Notes under the pieces: generated by a model
What the model saw: only the letters and a program-made list of their open reading frames with translations
The model's database searches: none
Told to the model about the DNA's origin: nothing
Part shown: piece after piece, positions 11,671 to 22,800 of the stretch
Position numbering within the stretch: the first letter of the stretch is position 1
Layout of the letters: the number at the start of each line of letters is the position of its first letter
Source of the DNA: Tetrapyrgos nigripes
Taxonomy: Eukaryota > Basidiomycota > Agaricomycetes > Agaricales > Campanellaceae
Reading direction: 5' to 3'
Assembly: GCA_013368315.1 (NCBI GenBank)
Contig: JAACJM010000097.1
Location: forward strand, 1-64,000
DNA length: 64,000 bases
Translations under genes and position numbers: made by a program

Positions 11671-12584
11671 TTACTCCGAGTCTTTCCCAGCTGCCGGATT
11701 GCTCGTCCCGTATTTGCCTGAAATTTTGAAAGACCCGTTGTCCGGATGCCAGAGGACAGTAATGGGTCCATGAACATGAAGGCTATCCCATGCCTTGAAA
11801 GCGAGGTGAGTACATGTGCGGTTGGAGAGGTATGAGTCAAACTTGCCTGATATCCATCTGTCTCGAAATGGGATCACCGCCGTTCATCACGTCAAGGAAC
11901 TCTTGCGCCGTTGTGAACACTTTCCGTTTCCACATTTCCTTTAGGCCGGGATCCTCTCTCATCATCTTCATAAACACATTTTCATCGATACAAACGCCCT
12001 CCTATTTGAACTTTGCGATGTTGCTCTGACAGGCGTATTTGTCCCACTGTACATTGTTTTCCAAGCTCGCGCAGTCATACTCAGCAATGACACGCAAGTA
12101 AAACGCTTGGACTCGAAGGACTCACCACAAGAACTTTCGAACTAGTAATTCCTTTCACAATCGAACGACGAAGCTTTTCTGCAGCATCCTCGATCTTCGA
12201 ATTGATTCCAGCGGCATCGCTAGCACTTTCACCACTCCACCCACCCTCCTGCATCCTCTTCAACTCCTCCTCCAAAAACCCTCGCATAATCCGCTACAAT
12301 GACCGCGTCCTTGCCTAGGCCCCCAAATCCTGGGTAGTACTATCCTCTTCCGAGTCAACGTATTCGGATCCAGAGTCGACCTGGGCATCGTCGACTTTGA
12401 TGGAAGTGACTCTCGGAGTCGATTTATTGGCCCGGGATAAGAGAACTTCTTCAATGAGCTCTCGCGCACGTTTCTCTCTAGTTGCCAGCACCTTTGAATT
12501 CCTTGACTTTCTGGGAGACGAGGACGAGGACGGTGATTTGCCTTTTGCTTTTTGGGTTCAGGGGCGAGAAGGAGAGTGAGCCAT
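11671..12584 (-). pseudogene. Decayed paralogue of the 13003-13678 gene
   Basis: Read on the minus strand it starts with MAHSPSR at 12584, then a Ser/Lys-rich and acidic stretch, then INSKIEDAAEKLRRSIVKGI, which matches DEIDAAAEKLRSATASGI of the neighbour. After an intron following SSKVLV comes VQWDKYACQSN, then GVCIDENVFMKMM, then TAQEFLDVMNGG, then after a second intron AWDSLHVHGPITVLW and GSFKISGKYG, ending at the stop at 11671. Each block aligns in order with the intact neighbour (WKPSCK, GVCADPAVFASLM, SAEEFQNFMG, NVNVRW, TFKVSGTYG). Lesions: frame changes in the N-terminal third near 12550 and 12330, and an in-frame TAG at 12002-12004 where the neighbour has Tyr. Function unknown. Confidence 0.75.
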
Positions 12585-13002
12585 GATAAGTATGGGATGG
12601 AAAGAGAAGCAAAGGCGTGGCATTCTGCTTTCAAAGTCCGAAAGAACAAAGGAACAAAATTGCAAGAACAAAAACGCATCAGGTGCGTGCAAGGATATGA
12701 TGACGTCACGCGTTTAATCCCTAATAGTAATCGATGAATTGGGTCTTGTTTCCTACTTATGAAAAGTGAAGCTGTATCTGGCAGAAATGAATTGTCAAAA
12801 CATCTCGAGCTTTGACACGGCTTGGATGCGCTTCAATGGTTAAACTTTAAGTAACCAAAAAATCACATGATCCTGTGTCCACAAATTTGAAAAATACGCC
12901 GCAAGGACAACGCGAGGTAAACAATCCTTTCTTCCCTCAACCACTACCACCTTCTCTCGACCCAGGCAGAATCCGCCTTCCTTCACCAGCTCTCTTGATA
13001 TC
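12585..13002. promoter_or_regulatory. Shared intergenic region of the divergent paralogue pair
   Basis: 418 bp between two divergently oriented paralogues, so it probably holds both promoters. No clean TATA box was seen; a pyrimidine-rich stretch (about 12925-12990) precedes the ATG at 13003. Confidence 0.4.
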
Positions 13003-13678
13003 ATGTCCTCCACCACTACCACATCACGTAAGCGCAAGTCCGACGCGTCCACCTCCGGCTCCAGCAAAAAGACGCGTCAAATCGACTTTTCTGCTGCCCA
13101 GGCCCTCGTCAAAGACGTGATGGCTGGGAAGGGATCTGTAGAGCTGGACGCAGCCGATGCGCTTTCAGTCGCCGAATATACGCGTCATTTGGAGGATCTA
13201 GTCGCGTCGCTCAAGCCAAAGGAGAAGAGTGCAGACGAGATCGATGCAGCTGCGGAGAAATTGAGGAGTGCGACTGCTAGTGGAATCAAGAAACAACTTC
13301 AGGTACGCGTTTTTCCTTGGTTTCTGGTGGGTTTTAGTCGTTGACGCGTGCTTTTATAGTGGAAGCCTTCTTGCAAGACTAGTGGCTCTAAATGGGCCTA
13401 TGACGGTGTCTGCGCCGATCCTGCCGTGTTTGCGAGTTTGATGAACCTTGATGCTCCGCCGTCGTGGAAGATGCACAAGTATAGCGCTGAAGAGTTCCAG
13501 AATTTCATGGGTACTATTTCTGGTTCTGCTAGGTACGCTGTCCGTCATTCTTACCAGGTAAGGCTGATACTGAAGCGTATGACGCAGGTACAATGATCTC
13601 TACCTTCGTGGTAATGTCAACGTTCGCTGGGATGCTACTGAAGGCACCTTCAAGGTGTCTGGAACGTACGGTGTCTAA
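13003..13678 (+). CDS. Conserved protein of unrecognised family, 187 residues
   Basis: Exons 13003-13302, 13360-13532 and 13588-13678 join in phase to 564 nt. The N-terminus is a basic Ser/Thr/Lys-rich segment (SRKRKSDAS, SSKKTRQIDF) that could serve as a nuclear localisation signal. Residues about 30-100 look helical (AQALVKDVMAG, DEIDAAAEKLRSATASGIKK). The C-terminal half is a compact Trp/Cys domain: WKPSCK, WAYDGVCADPAVFASLM, APPSWKMHKYS, then strands RGNVNVRWD and GTFKVSGTYGV at the very end. No known domain was recognised. A decayed paralogue lies head-to-head upstream, so the family has duplicated locally. No signal peptide or membrane segment. Confidence 0.75.
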
Positions 13679-14102
13679 ACAAGACCTCGACCGCATGAGT
13701 GCCCTAACTTACTACGGCCAGCAAGTGCTCGTCTTACACGTTATGTTTAACACAATTATCGTAACCACTTCTATTGTATCATACTACCTTTTCTGGTTTG
13801 CGGTTCAGGCCAATATAATTCTTTACAGTACACGGTCCCCTACGGTCCCTCGTAGTTGAACGTGTTCTCGAAATCGAAGCTTGCACCACGGTTCCGGGTG
13901 GAATTCGCGCACAAAAGCTTCGCGTGTGTCCGCTTGCAAATATCACGGGAAAATGTCGGATAATCCCACCGTCTCTTCTTCATGTTTCACCATCACCTGG
14001 CGCAGACAAAACACGGACCGTCGCACCGCCTGGACCCTTCAATCCTTCATATATGCCAGCTTCGTCCATATGGTCAAGAGATAGCTCAGTCATCTTTCCA
14101 AG
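13679..14102. other. Intergenic, no gene recognised
   Basis: Short ORFs at 13881-14106 overlap in two frames and carry no motif. It contains the terminator of the upstream gene and the promoter of the GH31 gene. Confidence 0.4.
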
Positions 14103-17100
14103 ATGAAGTTTAACGACGGTTTCTGGCTCCTCAAATCCGGTGTCAAACCCTTCTACGGTCTACAAGCAGTCAGTGTCAAGACCTCCCCCGAGGAAGACAG
14201 CTACACTTGTCAAGTCTCTACCCGTCCCATTCGGCATCGAGGCGATACCCTCGGTGGACCCGTTCTCTCTACTCGCATCCATTCCCCTACCCAAGGCGTC
14301 ATTGGAGTCAAAATCGATCACTTCAGATGGGAAGAACAAGACGCCGAGCCTAGGATCCCTCTATTTCCCGATGTACATGCACCTGCTGTACCCGATGTCA
14401 AGCTCAGCGAGGAGATCAAGAAGGAAGGAGAGAAGGAAGAGAAGGTTTATCAGTTGACTACGGGAAGGTTGACTGCTACGATAACGCAGAACCCGTATAC
14501 TGTCACCTTTACCGAGGCGCCTTCTCCCAACTCGACTTCTACCGAACCTCGTATCCTGACGTTCGCTGGAGCAAAGTACACTGCCATCTACGACGTCCCG
14601 TACAAATGGACCCTTTCATCCGCGTCGAATTCGTCTTGCCTCGCCAATGACTTTAGTTCGAATCCTGAGGGTGTGACGAGTGGTTCTATGGATAGGTTGG
14701 TCAGGTATCTGAATACAGAGCTCAATCTGAGTCCTGGGGAGTTGGTGTATGGGTTTGGAGAGCAGTTTGGGACTTTTGTGAAGAATGGACAGGTTATTAG
14801 GATTTGGAATCAGGGTACGATCTCGCTTGGTTCTTTTGTGAGGGATTCTTCTAATGTGAACTATAGATGGCGGTACCTCCTCCGATCAAGCGTACAAATG
14901 TGTTCCGTTCTATATCACAAATCGCAATTATGGAGTCTTCATCAACCATCCCGGAGAAGTTGAAGTTGAAGTAGGTTCGGAGAAGGTGGGTTTTCCTATC
15001 TTTCCATGACGCGCATATACCCTCGTCCCCTTCACTTTCATGATTTCACTTATCTTCTTTCTCGTCTCCAGGTCTCTCGTGTGGGTATGTCCGTCTCAGC
15101 AACTCCCAGCACTGGCGCTGGTAGTGGATCAGGCCTCGAGTACTTCATCATCCATGGAGAAACACCTCTCGAAATCCTAGAACGGTACACCCGTCTAACC
15201 GGTCGACCGGCTCTCCTTCCCGCCTGGACCTTCGGCCTATGGCTGTCTACGTCTTTCTTGACGTCTTACGACTCGAAAACTGTTTCTGGATTTTTGCAAG
15301 GGATGGAGGAGAGGGAATGTAACGTCCGAGTCTTCCATTTGGATTGTTTCTGGATGAAGGGGTATGAGTGGTTAGTGCCTTTTCTTCTTCTTTTTTTTTT
15401 TTTCGCTTGACTGATCAATCCCAATCCCTTTACCCTCTTACACAACACAGGTGCTCCTTCACCTTCGACCCCGACAACTTCCCTGACCCTGCTGCATACC
15501 TCTCATCCATCAAACAGAAATACGGCGTCAAAATCTGTGTTTGGATAAATCCTTACATCTCTCAACATTCTCCTATTTTCCTTGAAGGAGCGAAGAATGG
15601 GTATTTTATTAAAAGACCTGACGGAACCCCCTGGCAATGGGACTTGTGGCAGCCTGGATTGGCTATCGTCGATTTTACGAACCCAGGAGCATGCAAGTGG
15701 TACAGAGAGAAGTTGGAGAAATTGCTGGATTTGGGGGTTGATTGCTTCAAGGTGGGTTCCTTTTATCTTAGTCTCAAGGCTCCTCAGGTTTATTGAATGA
15801 TTTATGCAGACTGACTTTGGCGAACGTATCCCTCACGCCAACGTCGTATTCCATTCCGGAGCAGACCCGATTAGGATGCATAATACATTTTCGACTATAT
15901 TTAATAAGTTGGTGTTTGGGCTGCTTGAGGAACGGTTTGGGAAGGGGGAAGCAGTGGTATTTGCGAGGTCTGCTACTGTTGGTGGACAGAGGTATGTTTT
16001 GGAATGCTATCTGAATAATGCTAATCACGATCTACTTCAGGTACCCTGTACATTGGGGGGGTGACTGCGAGTCTACTTGGGAAGCTATGGCAGAAGCTAT
16101 TCGGGGCGCATTGTCGTTGACGACGTCTGGATTTGCGTTTGCGTCGCATGATATTGGAGGGTTTGAGGTATGGATTGAGGAATGCGTGTTTCATCTATTT
16201 CTAACAATTTATGACTACAGGGACATCCACCACCTGAGATTTACCAGCGTTGGGTCCAGTTCGGGTTATTTTCAACCCACTCACGACTACACGGCTCCTC
16301 ATCATACCGTGTCCCGTGGAACTATGGAGAAGAGGCAGCGAAGAATATGGCCAATTTGGTCAAGGCGAAGCATGAGTTGATGCCTTACTTGTATGACCAG
16401 GTCAGTTTTTTTTCCGTATCTCTCTGAGGATGTGCTCATAGGCTATCTGACAGGCCCTCGTCTCCCATCAACAAGGCTATCCTCTACTCCGAACCATGTT
16501 CATCCAATTCCCCAATGACCCAGCAACACACTCTCTTTCTCTCCAATACATGCTCGGTCCTTCTCTCCTCGTCGCGCCCGTCTTTGTCCCGGTTTCCGAA
16601 GAGACGACGTATTACCTCCCCAAGGGACGATGGACGTACTATTGGGACTTTAGGAGGACTATCGTTGTAGGTGCATCAGGAAGCGGCGAAGGAGGCATCT
16701 GGGTCAAAGAAAAAGTACCTCTTGACGAGGTGCCTGTTTGGATCAGGGAAGGAACGATCTTGGTTCGTGGGTCTGGGTCAGGGTCGGGGACGGGATTGAA
16801 AAAACCGGATTACGAGTATCACAAGGGTATGAGGGTCGATGTGTTTTTCCCTGAAGAGGGTAAAGAGATTGTGGTGAACGTACCAGTGGTCGATCAGAAG
16901 GGTGGGAAGGAGGGTAGGAAGGATGGTGCGGTGGTTAAGGCGACGAGGAAGAATGGTAAGGTGACTGTTGGGATTGTGGCCGGTTTGGAAGAGGCGAGTT
17001 TGGATTTGGTGGGGCTGTGGGTTGACGGTGGTGGTGACGGTGCACAGGTTAAAAGTGTCAGTGGAGGTAATCTTGAAGGAGGAAATGTCGTTAAAGTCGG

Positions 17101-17134
17101 AGATGGTGTGAAGGAAGTAGTGTTTGAGTTGTAA
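14103..17134 (+). CDS. Glycoside hydrolase family 31, alpha-xylosidase-like
   Basis: Retaining alpha-glycosidase; the sequence pattern is closest to alpha-xylosidases of the YicI type, which release xylose from xyloglucan-derived oligosaccharides. Eight exons (14103-14814, 14867-14985, 15072-15370, 15451-15751, 15810-15991, 16041-16167, 16221-16400, 16454-17134) join to 2601 nt, 866 residues, with every phase consistent. Visible features: N-terminal beta domain with [10 protein letters not shown], then [35 protein letters not shown], and the nucleophile region KTDFGERIP (Asp). The acid/base Asp is probably in [10 protein letters not shown], and SHDIGGFE follows. No signal peptide is evident, so an intracellular enzyme is likely. 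The C-terminal beta domain is Gly/Val/Lys-rich with a GSGSGSG run. This is the longest clean gene in the window and a useful quality control for the sequence. Confidence 0.93.
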
Positions 17135-17225
17135 GATCATAGTATTGTTATCCAATTTGTATTCGCTCTTAGCTCGTGTAATTGTATGTGCTATGTTACC
17201 TCCTACGAACTGACTTTGGTGTATG

Positions 17226-17392
17226 TAGTGATGTGCGGGCTTGGGCATGAAGCCCGAGCCCGGCCCGGCCTTTGAGGAGGGCTTGAGGCCTGAGGGCTCG
17301 GGCTTGATTTCTGAAAGCCCTGAGCCTGAAGCTCAGGCCTTAGGGCCGGGCTTGGATTCTTGGTGAGCCCGAGCCCGGCCCGCACATCACTG
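17226..17392. mobile_element. hAT-type MITE, 167 bp, with 8-bp TSD
   Basis: Terminal inverted repeats TAGTGATGTGCGGGC (left) and the complement of CAGTGATGTGCGGGC (right) match at 14 of 15 positions. The unit is flanked by the 8-bp direct repeat GGTGTATG at 17218-17225 and 17393-17400. An 8-bp duplication with CAGTG/TAGTG ends is diagnostic of hAT superfamily transposition. The interior is GC-rich and made of overlapping GGGC/GCCC and GAGCCCGG words, so the whole unit can fold into a long hairpin. It has no coding capacity and must be moved by a transposase elsewhere. It sits between the GH31 and F-box genes, 91 bp past the GH31 stop. Confidence 0.9.
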
Positions 17393-17572
17393 GGTGTATG
17401 GATTGGAAAAACGCAGTAATCTTATCTATGTAACTCGCAATCTCTCCGGTAGTCATAAAAATGAGAGAATCCTAGAAAGAAGTCCGCCTTGACCAACTTC
17501 GTCGTTGTCAAAGTCCACGTGACGATACCCTTTGTTCTCAAGTCTTTGACCACCACGTTAACTCTGGCCAGC

Positions 17573-19880
17573 ATGGAAGATGAACCCGAGAAAGGATACC
17601 GGAGTCCCAACAAACCGTATTTGCGCCTATATGAAGCGGAGGAGTACCGTTTGTGGATAGAAGGCGCAGCAAGTGCCGATCGAAGTCGACCTCCGCCAGT
17701 CACCCTAGACGCAAACGAATCACAGTCTGGCTTCAGAGATCCAGACTGCTACAGGATGTACCATATGAGATTCTTTGAGAGTATAGAGGGCTTTTTCAAG
17801 GCGAGTTTCGCAGACTTGTTATCCATTCCATAGCATATATAAATGACTTGTCCGTACAGGGTTATCTGGACTTGACTGGACGGCATGCAAAAGTACGCAT
17901 TCCGCTCACGTCTTTGTGATGCAAAGCTAATTGAAAGTCCATGAAACCCAGCGATTAGATGCCTTGCTTTCTCTTTACGACGACTTCAAGGCTGACATGG
18001 CTCGCGTTAGGGAGACAACCAGAGTTGTCCATTACGAAGAGACGGGTTGGAGAGGTCAAGTTAGGCCCTGTGTTACACATGAGATGCTCGACGTGGAGCT
18101 TTGGAAGGAGATTAGACTGAAATGGAAAATCCCTCGTGTGTTTACTTTCTCCTTGCTCACTTTGAACCAAGGTACGAGATTGTTGGTTTTCACAGCTTTG
18201 ACACATAACTAACGACGCTCGGGCAGATAGACTTACCGAGGTGATGAGCAACGCAGGGAACAAACCCAAGTTCCAGAAACTCTGTCTCTCCGATTTACCT
18301 CCAGAGCTCATCAATGAAATTTTCAGGCATGCATCGCTTTGCGATGCCCGGCTCTTATCTGCAACTTCCAAGCATATGCATGCCATTGGTATGCGATACC
18401 TTTATCACGTATGCATATCCCTCTCTCTGTTATCTGTGTTTCTAACTTAAAATGGCAGACCCGTACTCTCCAATTCGGTTTCAGCGATATATTGCAAGTT
18501 TACGCTGGATCACCCTTCCGTACAGAGCTCCAAGGTGACGATCGGGTCGCTTTCTTCTCTGATCTAGCCTCCCGAAGACGAAGTCATTTGGTCGACGAGA
18601 CAAACTTCCTTCTGTCACGTCCAGACCTCATTGATCCATTGCAAACACTCATCCTGTTTGATGGCTGGTCGTTCAGTCAGCGCGTATGGGATGAGAATTT
18701 TGCCCTTGACCACGATTTCTATGCCCCAGTATACCTCGCTCTTAATAGCGTGCTCCAGGCGTGCAAAAACCTGGTCAATCTCGAAATTGGCCAATTCATC
18801 ATTACCGCCGACTGGCTCTGTACCATCTCTCTTCTTCCATCTCTCTTCCACATCAAGTTCCGTGGTTCCATCATCAATGACCCGTCTGTCGAGACTGCCA
18901 TTTACGATGGAAGTATCCCGTCTTCACCTCAAGTCGTCAGCCTTGATGTATACGAGGGGTGGAATCTTAACGATCCAACGCGTGAATGGGACGGTGGTGG
19001 ACTGTGGTTCACTATTCTTCTCTTCCCCAACTTGATGACTCTGAACCATCACAACCTGCATGACGCGAGAAACCCCGCGTCAATTCCTCAGCCATTCATC
19101 CGTCAACGATCCACTATTCTCTCCAGTTCCCTTTGCCGTTTAGCCCTTGACAACATCTCATCATGGCAAATCCCTCATCTGTCGGACTGGTTCAATCTCC
19201 ACTGTAACTTCGCTACTCCTTGTACCCTCACCCACTTCAAACTGCGTACCAATCGCTGGGTAGGAGATGATATACTGGTTCGTCTCTTGGAGTCTCTACG
19301 GTCGGCACCGTTACAGGTCTTGGTCCTGGAGGGACTCAAAGACGGTTCAGTCACCCTTATTCATCGTATTGCTGAGCTATTTCCTGACCTTATCGGGCTC
19401 ACCCTGATTCGGAGGGAGAATTACTGCCAGCACGATCTCAAGAAGGTGACCTGGCCTCACCAGTCTGGGGAGTACGCCGTTGCGTTTGCAAATTTCCGTA
19501 AGCTCAGATACTTTGGCTGGAACTTTCGTGTTCCACGCTACGATGTCACGCCCTCTCCACTTGTCCTTTTCGAGGATCTCGCAGATGGAAAGGTTTTCGA
19601 TGACAAGGATTTGTACTTTAGGGAGGATGATGCGTATTTTGCGGACACGGAGATGTTGGCTCTTCCTTTCGCGGCGTACTGTCCCACTTTGGAATTGATG
19701 ATGCTGGAAAGCCAGTTTTTCTACGCTTCGGTCTCTCGTGGCCCAAGAGGGGAGATTGTCGTGTCAGGTAGTAAGGATGGTGCCCTCAAAGACCCTCAAG
19801 AGTGGAATCCTTCGTTTTTTGAGAGTGGTTGGACCCCAGTGGTACCGTCGAGCTCAAAGGAAGCTAATGAAGTGTTGTAG
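17573..19880 (+). CDS. F-box protein with LRR-like C-terminal region
   Basis: Probable substrate receptor of an SCF ubiquitin ligase. Working model: exons 17573-17804, 17860-17892, 17938-18135, 18227-18408, 18459-19880; 2067 nt, 688 residues. The first two junctions are uncertain: the first donor could instead be GC at 17801. The F-box reads KLCLSDLPPELINEIFRHAS followed by LLSATSKHMHAIGMRYLYH, encoded by the fourth exon. The long last exon (474 codons) carries irregular leucine-rich strands such as LQTLILFDGW, LVNLEIGQF and LQVLVLEGLKDGS. The N-terminal 130 residues are linked in frame but show no domain I recognise; a separate start at ATG 18244 is an alternative. A close, dead paralogue lies at 62884-64000 on the minus strand. 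Confidence 0.82.
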
Positions 19881-22694
19881 AAGGTGTAAAGTGTACTTTG
19901 TATGCCATTTACTTGTATTCACAAATTGTATTTCTTCCTCGTTCTTCAATGTCCATTGATGATGAGCCATTCGTCTAGGCCTATTAATCATGCTAGAAAG
20001 TGATCACTCTATTGGGGCTGACGTCGATGTCATATACAACCGCGGGTGACGATGACGTTTCGCGAGCTGCCTTTCTGACTTGTCCACCATCCACATCCAC
20101 GTCAGCGTCTTCAATCCTTCATTGTCACAAAACCAACTCTACCATGATAATCTACACGTTATAACTCACCAACAGCGCACAATTTTCCGCATTTTGGACT
20201 TTTCATGAACCTCGAGACCCAATCTATTCACCTCTCAATCACTTTGGTCTTTCAAGTGGCTTCCAGGATGAGATGGTTGTTTTGAGAAGACGGGATGAGA
20301 GCGCATGCAGGTTTTGAGTGGTTTACTGGGGCTTTCGGTGAGGTTTGGTACCTTTCGACTGCAAAAATTAACTAAAATTTACAAACAGACCTTGCGCAGT
20401 TCAGATCGAGTCTGCAACTACAATATTGAAGCCCTCATGATGAAAAGCACTGTGCGTTCTAATGCTATCTTTCATATCTGCCGCCTGTGTTGAGGGTTCC
20501 ATTTTCTAGCCCAAGCCTTAATGTCGATGAATAAAGGGGTGCTTCTAGACAGCATTTTGCACCTAGTCTTCTCAAAATTTGCTCTCAAGTTCTCGTGGAC
20601 ATTTCTGGCGTGTACAGCTCGCATGGCAGCATACTTATACGACCTGATGTATAAGTGAGCCCAAAATTTGGCGCCCTCTCAGGCTTTCCACCTTATGACC
20701 CAATTCGAGTGTACTCTCTCCTTGCTCTTTCCACTCTGCAAATCGGTGCTAAAAACAAGTCGCTTACGTCGCTGGTTTCGCAGCGTATGAGGACTTGGAA
20801 TCTTCGCCGGGCTCATAACCGACACTATTGTTGTGTTATTGATGACCATGCTTTGGGATTCGGGAATCTCAGACTGGGCTGGAATTAAAGGTACGCAGTA
20901 GCCTGTCTACTTTTAATGCTTCTATGCTGAATACTTCCTTCAGAAACATAGAGGTCCGAAGGCACAACAGAACGAGGCCGGCTCCTGTACCCTTGCTGGC
21001 TTTTACAGACATGTCCCGAACTTCATTCTGGTCGGATTAGCAACCTCTGCCTCTGGGCGACGTCACTTTCCATTCTCTCTAAATTTCTCGTTTACCTACG
21101 GTACCATCCATACGAACGACCTCGTCCTACTCTCCTGCATTGGCTTCTTCATCCTGGGGTTTTTTTAATTCTCTATGGGATGGTCTCACACTGTCCTTGG
21201 CGTGCCTTTGTACCTCAAAATAGCGCTAATTTCTGCTGGGAGGCTTGGTTCTTTTTTTTTTGTCACGCAATCACACGTGACTCTCCGTCACACTTGCCAG
21301 AAATCTCCGCCTTGCCTCTTTGACTTTTTTTCTCGGTCTGTTTTTGATTTCTTGTGCTGGTGTCGATGGAAGTGCAGGACATGACATATTTTCTATCATC
21401 TCCATCCTTCTGACACCGCCAAGTCGTCTGTCATTCCCAACCTCACGAAAACCTTCAACAAGCTGTGAAATGTGCACTCCTTGCTTCCCGGTAATCTCCA
21501 GGGGCACGGGAAACGCTCACCACTGTCGTGATGTTGCGTCCTCCACCTCATGGAGTCTATACCTTTCCTCATCTCTTCACATCCCCTCGTCATGGAGAAG
21601 TCTTGAACAATGGCTGATGTCTGGGTCTAGCATCAGGGGTGTGGTTAGACTGGAACAATTGCAAGTACCTTCAATTGACGCTGATACTTTCCGCCAAAAG
21701 AGGAAGTCGCAGAACGCAAATTCCCGTTGGGTAGATTTGAGAGGGTCCTTGGTAAGTACTTTTACATACGTTTGATGAAGCTAACGTTGATTTATCAGAA
21801 CCCATCCAGGCTAGATATAACCTTTGAAAGCGCTGTTATCCACTATGCATTCCCTGTCAAGGTCCAAGAGGTTCTCCCTTGATGTTCTCAGGTCAGTTCA
21901 TATGCTTTATGATATATCTACCTCTGGTAACTACGATGTTGACATTTATATTGGTCGCTCAAGAGCTCTAGGAGGAGGAGTGACCCGTCACTGAGGACTC
22001 TGCTGGAGAACTCCCGGAGAAGTAGTAGAGCAGGTCCTGCCCAAACCCTCGAGAAACATGAAGCTCTCGGATGCGTCTAAAGTCTTTCAGTGCTGTGTGT
22101 GTACCTACTTGAGAGGTCATCTTCAGCTTAATATCACAGCTTCTGGAGGTAGTGGTCTGCTTCAGGTGCGTACATCTCTTCATTCTATATTTTCGTTATA
22201 TTTACTGAAAACAGTCTTCCAGGCTCTTGCCCTCGCAGGCTCTTGCTCTCGTTGTACCCGATCTTTTTGGACCATGTACACATCCTTTCACCGCTATGGT
22301 CCGAGCTATTTCCCCTAGTCCCGGTCATAGTCATCTGTAAGCGGTAGAGGTATGTCTTTTCCATGTCGTCTGTATGGGTATCGTCTTTAATATGAGGGTT
22401 TAGCTCTTTCGTTAAAATCTCATCTCTCATCTCCGATACTCAAACTAAAGCACGCAACGCAGATGGATCCAAGCAGACTATGTTTCTCGAGACAAGTGTT
22501 TTGAGAGGCAGTTGGCATACTTGTTACAAATTGGTACAACAAATGACAATGGTTTAGTACACACTTCAAGACCCACATCCATCCAGGCATAAATAAGAAT
22601 CACTACTAGAGAACTTAGCACTCATCGTCGTACTCCTCTGTCTCGCTCTCTTGTCCTTCTTGTCCTTCTCCTACCTCACCTCTCACCTCACCTC
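19881..22694. other. 2.8 kb without a recognised gene
   Basis: ORFs such as 21320-21775 (151 codons) and 20655-20888 have neither consistent splice structure nor family motifs. The stretch could hold a heavily decayed gene or an ncRNA; nothing specific can be supported. Confidence 0.4.
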
Positions 22695-22800
22695 TCACCT
22701 CACCTCTACCCCTTCTTCTCCTCGCCCTTCTCCTCCCACACTCTCCTCTTTCCCTTCCTTCCCCTCCTTCCCCTCCCTTTCCTCTCCCACCCTATTCTGC
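22640..22800. repeat. Polypyrimidine low-complexity tract
   Basis: The plus strand is almost entirely C and T with near-tandem CTCACCTCTCACCT and CCTTCCCCTCC words. It overlaps the 3' coding end of the minus-strand gene and makes its stop ambiguous: one frame stops at 22695, while another frame continues as an acidic tail ending EEYDDEC near 22615. Confidence 0.8.

Noticed and set aside
21320..21775. 151-codon ORF in the 19.9-22.7 kb gap
   Set aside because: Random-looking composition, no family motif and no supporting splice sites; an overlapping antisense ORF is equally long.
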